Positions 6,207 to 11,882 of a DNA stretch of 12,234 nucleotides are shown one piece after another (within the stretch, counting starts at the first letter, position 1; every line of letters begins with the position of its first letter). Source of the DNA: Candidatus Peregrinibacteria bacterium (GTDB lineage Bacteria > Patescibacteriota > Gracilibacteria > Peribacterales > Peribacteraceae); contig JACRIG010000023.1 of assembly GCA_016215715.1 (NCBI GenBank), positions 1 through 12,234 on the forward strand, read 5' to 3'. A model generated the notes under the pieces. The model ran no database searches, was not told the DNA's origin, and worked only from the letters and a program-made list of their open reading frames with translations. Both the position numbers and the translations under genes were made by a program.

Positions 6207-7418
6207 ATGGCGTCCTACCACCTCCTCTCGGACATCGATTTTTCAGGAAAGCGTGTGCTCATGCGCGTTGATCACAACGTTGATGTTGATGAAGACGGAA
6301 AGCTGAAGAGTGACGAAAAGATCCGCGCGACACTCCCGACGATCGAGTTGCTCCTGAAGCAGAAGGCAAAGCTGATCCTCATGACGCACGTCGGACGACC
6401 GAAGGGGAAGGTGGACCCGCGCTACTCCACCGCAGGAGTCGCAGCTCACCTCCGGACGCTGCTCCCGAATACGGGCGTGAAGCACATTACAAGTACTGTC
6501 GGACCGGAAGCGGAGAAAGCGGCGATTGAGCTTGAGGGGGGACATATTCTTTACCTCGAAAACGTCCGCTTCTCGCCGGATGAAGAGGGGGAACCGGAGC
6601 AGCAGAAAGTGCTTGGACAGAAGCTGGCTGCGCTCGCGGAAGTTTTTGTGAATGAAGCATTCGCTTCCTGCCATGAGTACGAGGAAGCGAGTACCTGTGC
6701 GGTCGCACGATTACTTCCCGCCTATGCCGGCATCAATCTGCAGAAGGAAATAATGATGCTGAGCCCCGTGCTGCACGACCCCCCGCGACCGCTCACACTC
6801 ATCATCAGCGGCGCGAAGATGGAGACCAAAATTCCCGTCATCGAACACTTCCTCGGCAAAGGCGACTTCATTCTCCTTGGCGGCGCGATCGCCAATACCT
6901 TCCTCGCGGCAAAGACCGGCTCCATCGGACGATCAAAATTCGAAGCGGATCGCATGGATGAAGCGAAGAAGATTATGGAGCGAAGCGGGAAAAATGGAGC
7001 TGCCGTCCTCGCAATTCCGACGGACTGCGTCGTCGCATCGCAAGCGTCTGAGACGGCGCAGAAGAGCACAGTGAGCGCAGACAGCGTTCCAAAAGATATG
7101 AGCATCTTCGATGTCGGAAGCGCAACAATCGATCACTACATTTCCGTCATTGAACAGTCCCGTATGATCGTCTGGAACGGGCCGATGGGACTCTACGAAA
7201 TGGAGAACTTTGCGGAGGGGACGAAGCGCATTGCAGAGGCTGTCGCAGCCGCAACAAAAAACGGAGCCGTCACCATCGTCGGCGGGGGAGACACGATTGA
7301 TTTCCACGCGCGCCACAACCTGCCGCTCTCCGCCTACACGTTTGTGAGTACGGGGGGCGGGGCGATGCTGGAGTTCATTTCGGGCAAGCCGATGCCGGCG
7401 CTGGAGGTTCTTCGTTAG
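6207..7418 (+). CDS. pgk: Phosphoglycerate kinase with altered substrate-binding arginines
   Basis: The protein has 403 aa, a normal length. It interconverts 1,3-bisphosphoglycerate plus ADP with 3-phosphoglycerate plus ATP in cytoplasmic glycolysis/gluconeogenesis. The start at 6207 fits the usual N-terminus; an upstream in-frame start at 6171 would lie within the divergent gene. Motifs: LMRVDHNVD (18-26), THVGRPKG (60-67), YLENVRFSPDEEG (116-128), IISGAKMETKI (199-209), VWNGPMGLYE (322-331), IVGGGDTID (357-365) and FVSTGGGAMLE (379-389). Two departures are visible. The DxRIRAxLPTI motif reads DEKIRATLPTI, with K38 where the catalytic Arg is expected. NDAFGTAHRAxAST reads NEAFASCHEYEEAST (149-163), losing the Arg after His156 and gaining one residue. 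The nucleotide site looks intact. Confidence 0.95.
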   Translation: MASYHLLSDIDFSGKRVLMRVDHNVDVDEDGKLKSDEKIRATLPTIELLLKQKAKLILMTHVGRPKGKVDPRYSTAGVAAHLRTLLPNTGVKHITSTVGPEAEKAAIELEGGHILYLENVRFSPDEEGEPEQQKVLGQKLAALAEVFVNEAFASCHEYEEASTCAVARLLPAYAGINLQKEIMMLSPVLHDPPRPLTLIISGAKMETKIPVIEHFLGKGDFILLGGAIANTFLAAKTGSIGRSKFEADRMDEAKKIMERSGKNGAAVLAIPTDCVVASQASETAQKSTVSADSVPKDMSIFDVGSATIDHYISVIEQSRMIVWNGPMGLYEMENFAEGTKRIAEAVAAATKNGAVTIVGGGDTIDFHARHNLPLSAYTFVSTGGGAMLEFISGKPMPALEVLR

Positions 7419-7422
7419 GTAT

Positions 7423-7485
7423 GGGTTACGGGTTACGAGTTACGGGATAATTTTCTCGTAACACGTAACTCGTAACTTTTAACCC
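7423..7485. repeat. Inverted heptamer arrays forming a long hairpin between pgk and the next gene
   Basis: Three heptamers of the type GGTTACG (7424-7444) face reverse-complement heptamers of the type TCGTAAC (7456-7483). The 13-nt stretch 7432-7444 (GTTACGAGTTACG) pairs perfectly with 7464-7476, and GGGTTA (7423-7428) pairs with TAACCC (7480-7485) across a 3x3 internal loop. It could serve as a terminator for pgk, but no T-run follows on either strand. Confidence 0.75.
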
Positions 7486-7507
7486 GGCACGAATTCGACT
7501 AGTCGCG

Positions 7508-7513
7508 TATTAT
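7508..7513 (+). promoter_or_regulatory. -10-like element for a leaderless mRNA of the baseplate-J-like gene
   Basis: TATTAT (7508-7513) ends 8 nt before ATG 7522; the overlapping TTATAT (7510-7515) would give 6 nt. No Shine-Dalgarno is present. A perfect 10-bp palindrome, CGACTAGTCG (7496-7505), lies directly upstream and could be an operator half-site or chance. Confidence 0.5.
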
Positions 7514-7521
7514 ATCACACG

Positions 7522-9114
7522 ATGCCCGTCGAAACTCCCATCACCGTTCTGCTGCCTGCGGAGGAGGAATCGTGGGGGGGATTCGTCACGCGGGTGAAGC
7601 AGACGCCGGGAGAAGTCCTGCTCGTCCTCTCCGGACGGGATGAGGAACTGGCAGCGCAGGAGGACATCCGTACACACTTCCTGAAAGGATGCGCCTCCAT
7701 CCGCGACCGGCTGCGCCTTGCGACGAAGCAGCCCGTCGTCATCAGGGAGGCGCGGGCGCTCGGCATGCGTGTCCTCGACCGGACGAAGTACGTGAAGCTG
7801 CTGCTCGCGGGTCACCCGCAACTGGGCGAGGCGCTGCGCGTCTTCGCGCCGCACCTGTGGCGCCAGCAGATCAAGTCGCGGCTTCAGCGGGTGGGACTTC
7901 TCTCCATCCCGAAACTCCGCATCGGCATACTCGTCGGCTTGAGCGTCTTCCTCTTCCTCTTCGTGATCCTGCGACTGCTGCCCTCCGCGACCGTGACCAT
8001 CAAGCCCCGCGACGAGCCGATCAGCCAGACAATGAACCTGCTCCTCGTCCAGAGCGGAGCCGCCATCGACACCATCCACCGGGTGCGGACGATGCCGCTG
8101 ATACCGCTGACGGTGAGCCTGCGACGGACGATCACCTCCGACTCCATCAGCAAAGAATTCATCGGGACGTCCGCCACGGTCGACATGACGATCGTCAACA
8201 AATCGGAGCAGGCGTACTCGCTGAAAAAGGGAACGCGCGTCGCCAATCAGGCGGGCATGATTTTCCGTCTGCAGGAGCCTGTGACGAATCTCCCGGCGGG
8301 AAAGGAAGTGACCGTGCGCGCGAAAGCGGATGATGCGGATCTCTACGAACAGATCATCGGCGAGCGCGGCAATGTTCCCGCCCGACTCACATGGGAAATT
8401 CCGGGGCTTTCCCCGGAGGAACGAAAACTGGTCTACGGAGAGAACCGGAAGCCTGCAACCGGCGGCACGACCGCTTACCGCAGGGTGCTGCGAAAAGTGG
8501 ATCTGGACCTCGCGCTGCACCGGCTGGAGCAGCAGCTGCTTGCGACCGCGAAGGAGAACGTGGAGAGCGAGAAGGTCCGGCGCAACGCCACCGACGCAAG
8601 CCGGCTGCTCGCGATTCTGTCGTACCCGGAACTGACGAAGGCGGTCTTCTCCGGCGCGGCATTGCCGCTGCAGGACCTCGGCAAAGAAGTATCGTCGTTT
8701 ACGGTGGAGCAGACACTGACATACACGGCGCTCTCCTACGACAGTCAGGCAGTGCTCGATATGCTCAGCGAGCAGTTACAGTCGCATGCGCAATCCGGCA
8801 AGCAGATCGTGGAGGACAGTCTCGCGATGACCAACCTCGATGTCCGCGTCATCAGTTACGATGACAACCTCTCGTGGGTGAAGCTGACGGTGGAACTCAT
8901 CGGTCGGGACCGCTTCATCCTTGACCCGCTGACCCCGACGGGCGCGCTCTTCGGGAAGAAAGTCCGCGAGAAGATCAGCGGCATGGCAAAGACGGAGGCG
9001 CTGCGGATCATCAAGAACATGCCGGAAGTCGAGCAGGTGACGATCCGCATCTGGCCGCCGTGGCAGGGGAGGCTGCCGTCGATTCCCCCGAATATTTCCA
9101 TTTCGCCGCAGTAG
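7522..9114 (+). CDS. Membrane-anchored baseplate-J-like protein
   Basis: The protein has 530 aa. An N-terminal soluble region (about 1-125) of alternating strands and helices includes IREARALGMRVLDRTKYVKLLLAG. A single membrane helix spans about 133-153 (RIGILVGLSVFLFLFVILRLL). The outer part begins with beta strands; about 220-295 shows the pattern of the baseplate J/gp47 fold, namely TIVNKSEQAYSLKKGTRV, then GMIFRLQEPVTNLPAGKEVTVRAKA and GERGNVPARLTW. In phages this fold builds the baseplate. In CPR genomes single-pass membrane proteins carrying it are common and of unknown role. A long helical and mixed alpha/beta C-terminal half follows, ending in a Pro-rich tail. No other phage-tail gene is nearby, so a cell-envelope role is more likely than a contractile injection machine. 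The family call comes from remembered patterns. Confidence 0.7.
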   Translation: MPVETPITVLLPAEEESWGGFVTRVKQTPGEVLLVLSGRDEELAAQEDIRTHFLKGCASIRDRLRLATKQPVVIREARALGMRVLDRTKYVKLLLAGHPQLGEALRVFAPHLWRQQIKSRLQRVGLLSIPKLRIGILVGLSVFLFLFVILRLLPSATVTIKPRDEPISQTMNLLLVQSGAAIDTIHRVRTMPLIPLTVSLRRTITSDSISKEFIGTSATVDMTIVNKSEQAYSLKKGTRVANQAGMIFRLQEPVTNLPAGKEVTVRAKADDADLYEQIIGERGNVPARLTWEIPGLSPEERKLVYGENRKPATGGTTAYRRVLRKVDLDLALHRLEQQLLATAKENVESEKVRRNATDASRLLAILSYPELTKAVFSGAALPLQDLGKEVSSFTVEQTLTYTALSYDSQAVLDMLSEQLQSHAQSGKQIVEDSLAMTNLDVRVISYDDNLSWVKLTVELIGRDRFILDPLTPTGALFGKKVREKISGMAKTEALRIIKNMPEVEQVTIRIWPPWQGRLPSIPPNISISPQ

Positions 9115-9122
9115 CGGTCATG

Positions 9123-9128
9123 TAGAAT
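9123..9128 (+). promoter_or_regulatory. -10-like element for a leaderless pdxS mRNA
   Basis: TAGAAT ends 6 nt before ATG 9135 with no Shine-Dalgarno. A weak -35-like TTTCGC (9101-9106) is 16 bp upstream, inside the end of the preceding gene. Confidence 0.5.
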
Positions 9129-9134
9129 CCCCGC

Positions 9135-10019
9135 ATGAAGCGCAGTCCGCGAAACATGCTCGGCGAGGATCTGGCGAAGATGCTCAAAGGCGGCGTCATC
9201 ATGGACGTCGTGAATGCAAAGCAGGCAAAAATCGCCGAGGCTGCCGGTGCGTGCGCCGTGATGGCACTCGAGCGCGTCCCTTCGGACATCCGCAGGGACG
9301 GGGGAGTCGCGCGCATGAGCGACCCCGCTCTCATCAAAGAAATTCAAAATGCCGTATCGATTCCCGTCATGGCGAAAGTGCGCATCGGACACAGTGCGGA
9401 AGCGCGGATTCTGGAGGCGCTTGCAGTGGATTTCATCGACGAGTCCGAGGTGCTGACTCCTGCGGACCCGTTCGATCATATTGAGAAGAGCGGCTTCCGG
9501 ACGCCCTTTGTCTGCGGCGCGACGACGCTCGGCGAGGCGCTGCGAAGGATTGCCGAAGGAGCCGCGATGATCCGGACGAAAGGGGAGGCGGGGACCGGCA
9601 ATGTCGTCGAAGCTGTACGCCATCTGAAGATGATCGCGCGTGAAATTGCCTCGCTTCAGACGATGTCTCCGGCCGCGTTGCAGAAGTGGGCGACAGCGGA
9701 GCGCGTGAGTGTCGATCTTGTGAAGCGTGTCCGGACCGCGAAACGATTGCCGGTTGTAACCTTCGTCGCGGGCGGCATTGCCACGCCGTCCGATGCCGCA
9801 CTCGTCATGGAACTCGGGGCCGAGGGTGTGTTTGTCGGGTCTGGCATCTTCAAATCAGCGAATCCCGCGAAGACTGCGGCAGCTATTGTGCAGGCGACGA
9901 TTCATTTCCTTGACGGCGTGAAACTCGCGGAGGTTTCCTCCGGACTCGGAAAACCGATGGTGGGACTCGAGATTGCGCAGCTCGCGATGACAATGCAGGA
10001 ACGGGGCCGCACAATGTGA
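9135..10019 (+). CDS. pdxS: Pyridoxal 5'-phosphate synthase, lyase subunit PdxS
   Basis: The protein has 294 aa, full length for the family. PdxS condenses ribose 5-phosphate (or ribulose 5-phosphate), glyceraldehyde 3-phosphate and ammonia into PLP, forming a dodecamer decorated by PdxT. The start aligns so that D24 (GGVIMDVVN), K81 (MAKVRIGH) and K149 ([10 protein letters not shown]) fall at the numbering of the Bacillus enzyme; these are the catalytic Asp and the two lysines that carry the covalent intermediates. [14 protein letters not shown] and the C-terminal MQERGRTM are also typical. pdxT follows after a 52-bp gap holding a heptamer repeat. The pair gives a DXP-independent route to vitamin B6. 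Confidence 0.97.
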   Translation: MKRSPRNMLGEDLAKMLKGGVIMDVVNAKQAKIAEAAGACAVMALERVPSDIRRDGGVARMSDPALIKEIQNAVSIPVMAKVRIGHSAEARILEALAVDFIDESEVLTPADPFDHIEKSGFRTPFVCGATTLGEALRRIAEGAAMIRTKGEAGTGNVVEAVRHLKMIAREIASLQTMSPAALQKWATAERVSVDLVKRVRTAKRLPVVTFVAGGIATPSDAALVMELGAEGVFVGSGIFKSANPAKTAAAIVQATIHFLDGVKLAEVSSGLGKPMVGLEIAQLAMTMQERGRTM

Positions 10020-10023
10020 TGCT

Positions 10024-10065
10024 ACTTCATAATTCATAATTCATAATTCATAATTCATAATTCAT
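10024..10065. repeat. Heptanucleotide tandem repeat between pdxS and pdxT
   Basis: Five perfect copies of AATTCAT (10031-10065) follow one copy with a single mismatch (10024-10030). The array fills nearly the whole gap and ends 6 bp before the pdxT ATG. It is AT-rich in a GC-rich context, and each unit junction contains CATAAT, a possible -10. Confidence 0.97.
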
Positions 10066-10071
10066 ATTCCC

Positions 10072-10662
10072 ATGCTCGCAGGCATTCTCGCATTTCAGGG
10101 TGACGTCGCAGAGCATGCCGCTGTGCTCCGGACACTGCATGTTCCTTTTCAGGAAGTGCGCACGCTCGCGGATCTGGCTCCGGTCACACATCTGATCATC
10201 CCCGGCGGGGAGAGTACCGTCATGGGTCGCTTCCTTATCTTAAGCGGCATCGGAAAAGAAATGACGAAGCGGGTGAAGCAGGGGGCACTCTCCATCTTCG
10301 GAACGTGTGCGGGGGCGATCCTCCTCGCGCGGAAAGTGAAGGGGAAGAATGCTCCCGCTTCGTACGCGCTCATTGATATGACTGTCGAAAGAAATTCCTA
10401 CGGAACGCAGGCACAGAGTTTTTCCGCGAACATTGCCGTCAAAGGGATTGCGAAACCGATCTCCATGGCCTTCATCCGCGCGCCAAAAATTCTATGGACC
10501 GGCAGGGGGGTAGAGGTTATGGCTTCACATAAGGGTAATCCCGTTATCGTCCGGCAGGGGAACATCTGGGCTTCGACGTGCCATCCGGAGGTGAATGGAA
10601 ACGTGGAGTTGCATGCGCTGTGGCTACGGCAGGCAGGAATGCCTGCCCCTCATTTAAAATAA
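10072..10662 (+). CDS. pdxT: Pyridoxal 5'-phosphate synthase, glutaminase subunit PdxT
   Basis: The protein has 196 aa. PdxT hydrolyses glutamine and channels ammonia to PdxS. Class I glutaminase-triad motifs are all present: GGEST (45-49), the nucleophile C79 in FGTCAGAILLA, FIRAPKI (134-140), and H171/E173 in STCHPEVNGN. No Shine-Dalgarno is visible before the ATG, because the upstream region is the AATTCAT array; translation may rely on coupling or a short leader. The C-terminus is odd: after the last family helix (VELHALWL) the sequence RQAGMPAPHLK is encoded by a 20-bp GC palindrome, which also ends the transferase gene at 5131-5150. Confidence 0.95.
   Translation: MLAGILAFQGDVAEHAAVLRTLHVPFQEVRTLADLAPVTHLIIPGGESTVMGRFLILSGIGKEMTKRVKQGALSIFGTCAGAILLARKVKGKNAPASYALIDMTVERNSYGTQAQSFSANIAVKGIAKPISMAFIRAPKILWTGRGVEVMASHKGNPVIVRQGNIWASTCHPEVNGNVELHALWLRQAGMPAPHLK
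10628..10647. repeat. Third copy of the GC-rich palindrome, inside the 3' end of pdxT
   Basis: GGCAGGCA (10628-10635), loop GGAA, TGCCTGCC (10640-10647) is a perfect 8-bp stem. The 16-nt core is identical to 5075-5090 and to the reverse complement of 5133-5148. It may also act as a 3' stabilising or weak terminating hairpin for pdxT. Confidence 0.9.
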
Positions 10663-10677
10663 AAAATCAACTTCAGG

Positions 10678-10683
10678 CATACT
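10678..10683 (+). promoter_or_regulatory. -10-like element for a leaderless DUF218 mRNA
   Basis: CATACT ends 6 nt before ATG 10690, with no Shine-Dalgarno. It favours ATG 10690 over GTG 10684, which would begin directly at the end of the hexamer. No -35 match was seen. Confidence 0.45.
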
Positions 10684-10689
10684 GTGTAC

Positions 10690-11370
10690 ATGCACCGGTC
10701 ACCTTCCAGGAAAATTTGGCGAAAGATCCTCTGGGGACTTTTGTTCACCGTTCTTTTTATGCTGAGCGTGGTCCTCGGGACAACCGTCCTCATCCTCTCG
10801 CGATTCTCGGGCACCGCTCAGCTTCCATCCGAATGCGGCGTCGTCTTCGGTGCGGCCGTGTATGGCAGCCGCCCGAGTATGGCCGTCATGCGCCGCGTCG
10901 ATAGAGCGGCCGATCTCTATCGTCAGAAAATGCTCTCGAAGATTTTTGTGACCGGCGGGAAGGGGAATGGCGCACGACTGAGCGAAGCTGCCGTCATGAA
11001 AGCCCGCCTCCTGAGCGAGAATGTTTCCCCTGCTGACATTTTTATGGAGGATAAAGCGCGTTCCACATGGGAAAATCTCCTCTTCACGCGTCCCCTCACC
11101 GCCGGCTGCACGTCTGTAACCGGCATCAGCGATGCTTTCCACCTCGCACGTATCGAACTCCTCGCACGGCGGCAGGGGTGGAAGACCATACAGACGTATC
11201 CCGCCCCGAGACCCCTTTCTTTCCGGCTGGAAATGCAGGGTCTCGAACGTGAAGTCGCAGCGTACCTCTACTACGCACTGCGACTCGACAGAATCTGGAA
11301 CATTGCACCGACGGCAATCTATATAGAACAGGGTAATCGTATCGACACACCGTCCGTTCTTGTAAATTAG
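10690..11370 (+). CDS. DUF218 (SanA/YdcF/ElyC-type) membrane protein
   Basis: The protein has 226 aa. It has a basic N-terminus and one membrane helix (about 13-37), then a DUF218 domain from about 48 to 200: GVVFGAAVYGSRPSMAVMRRVDRAADLY, IFVTGGKGNG with downstream EAAVMKARLL, SPADIFMEDKARSTWENL, and TGISDAFHLARIELLARRQGW. The conserved Arg, Glu, Asn and His of SanA-like proteins are present. Family members such as SanA and ElyC affect envelope barrier function and peptidoglycan or lipid-carrier metabolism, but the reaction is not established. The gene fits the envelope theme of the window. It ends 3 nt into the convergent gene (stops overlap at 11367-11370). Confidence 0.82.
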   Translation: MHRSPSRKIWRKILWGLLFTVLFMLSVVLGTTVLILSRFSGTAQLPSECGVVFGAAVYGSRPSMAVMRRVDRAADLYRQKMLSKIFVTGGKGNGARLSEAAVMKARLLSENVSPADIFMEDKARSTWENLLFTRPLTAGCTSVTGISDAFHLARIELLARRQGWKTIQTYPAPRPLSFRLEMQGLEREVAAYLYYALRLDRIWNIAPTAIYIEQGNRIDTPSVLVN

Positions 11371-11852
11371 GCGGAAGGCCTTCCGTTCCATCTCTTGCTT
11401 CTCGACTGTGCGTGGACGTCTGTCCTATTCAAACCCTGTCCTAACACGAATTCATTGGTAGACGCTCGCTCTGCCTGCTCCAATCCTTCGATTCTCCACT
11501 GAATCCGGTCATGGCAAAGACTGCAGAGATCAGCTACTTTCTGCCGCGTCAACTCATGAGCATGTCCGAAAAAGTCCTGTGCGACATTAATGACCACTTC
11601 GTGCGCTCGCTGTCCGTCTCCAAGAACTGCACCATCCCTCACCTGATCCACAGTCATCCCGTCCAGTCCGGCATCAATCCTGAATTTATTCGCGATACGG
11701 AGAAACTGAGCAAACTTCGGACTTTCGAGTACCTGATTTAATGACGTGCACTTTGTTACATCACTGCACGCAACATCGATTTTTTGATATTGTTCTGCGA
11801 GAGGAATCATATGAACTGAATCTAATTCTTTTTGTTCCATTGTCAATTGCAT
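11367..11852 (-). CDS. Unrecognised protein with C-terminal CxxCH motif (possibly HNH-like)
   Basis: From the ATG at 11850-11852 the protein has 161 aa; a second ATG (11838-11840) would shorten it by four. I do not recognise it with confidence. It is soluble and mixed in charge. RAHEVV (82-87, H84) is followed about 25 residues later by ADLCSLCHDRI (C110, C113, H114), which resembles the His and 'LC-x-x-CH' elements of HNH/ββα-metal nucleases. The usual first CxxC is absent; the nearest cysteines are C29 and C35. So it may be a degenerate member or a different zinc protein. The minus frame was preferred over the 76-codon plus-strand ORF at 11511-11741 because it is longer, spans the whole interval and begins exactly at the edge of the dyad at 11853-11880, divergent from xer. 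Confidence 0.5.
   Translation of the reverse strand: MQLTMEQKELDSVHMIPLAEQYQKIDVACSDVTKCTSLNQVLESPKFAQFLRIANKFRIDAGLDGMTVDQVRDGAVLGDGQRAHEVVINVAQDFFGHAHELTRQKVADLCSLCHDRIQWRIEGLEQAERASTNEFVLGQGLNRTDVHAQSRSKRWNGRPSA
11372..11385. repeat. Perfect 14-bp palindrome at the convergent junction
   Basis: CGGAAGGCCTTCCG reads the same on both strands just after the DUF218 stop and within the last codons of the minus-strand gene. As RNA it would form only a short stem, so a terminator role is uncertain. Confidence 0.5.
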
Positions 11853-11876
11853 ATTCAAGATAAAATGCATTATCTT
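11847..11876 (+). promoter_or_regulatory. Promoter of the xer gene, leaderless
   Basis: TTGCAT (11847-11852) and TATCTT (11871-11876) are separated by 18 bp; the -10 ends 6 nt before ATG 11883 and there is no Shine-Dalgarno. The dif-like dyad covers the spacer and -10, so a protein bound there would block transcription. TATCTT also occurs in the mirrored arm on the minus strand (11862-11857), 4 nt before the divergent ATG. Confidence 0.55.
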
Positions 11877-11880
11877 GAAT
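11853..11880. other. Candidate dif-like Xer recombination site (28 bp, 11-6-11)
   Basis: ATTCAAGATAA (11853-11863), AATGCA (11864-11869), TTATCTTGAAT (11870-11880): the 11-bp arms are perfect inverted repeats around a 6-bp centre. XerCD sites have this same 11-6-11 layout, with inner arm ends ATAA and TTAT, as seen here. The right arm matches the classic XerD arm TTATGTTAAAT at 9 of 11 positions. The site abuts the minus-strand ATG (11852) and lies 2 bp before the xer ATG. It could instead be an operator for either gene; the two roles are compatible. Confidence 0.6.
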
Positions 11881-11882
11881 CT

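Noticed and set aside
7510..8520. 336-codon minus-strand ORF opposite the baseplate-J-like gene
   Set aside because: Low-complexity Arg/Asp/His-rich translation with no domain pattern; the plus strand has a membrane helix, a recognisable module and a -10-like element.
7522..9114. Contractile injection system or prophage
   Set aside because: Only one baseplate-J-like protein is present, with a membrane helix and housekeeping genes on both sides; no sheath, tube, spike or terminase gene is seen.
8856..9623. 255-codon minus-strand ORF spanning the end of one gene and the start of pdxS
   Set aside because: It is antisense to well-supported pdxS codons and shows no domain.
10024..10065. CRISPR-like interpretation of the AATTCAT array
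   Set aside because: Units are 7 bp with no spacers; this is a simple tandem repeat.
11511..11741. 76-codon plus-strand ORF inside the minus-strand CxxCH gene
   Set aside because: It is shorter, has no Shine-Dalgarno or -10-like spacing upstream, and the minus frame covers the whole interval; some doubt remains because neither protein is recognised.
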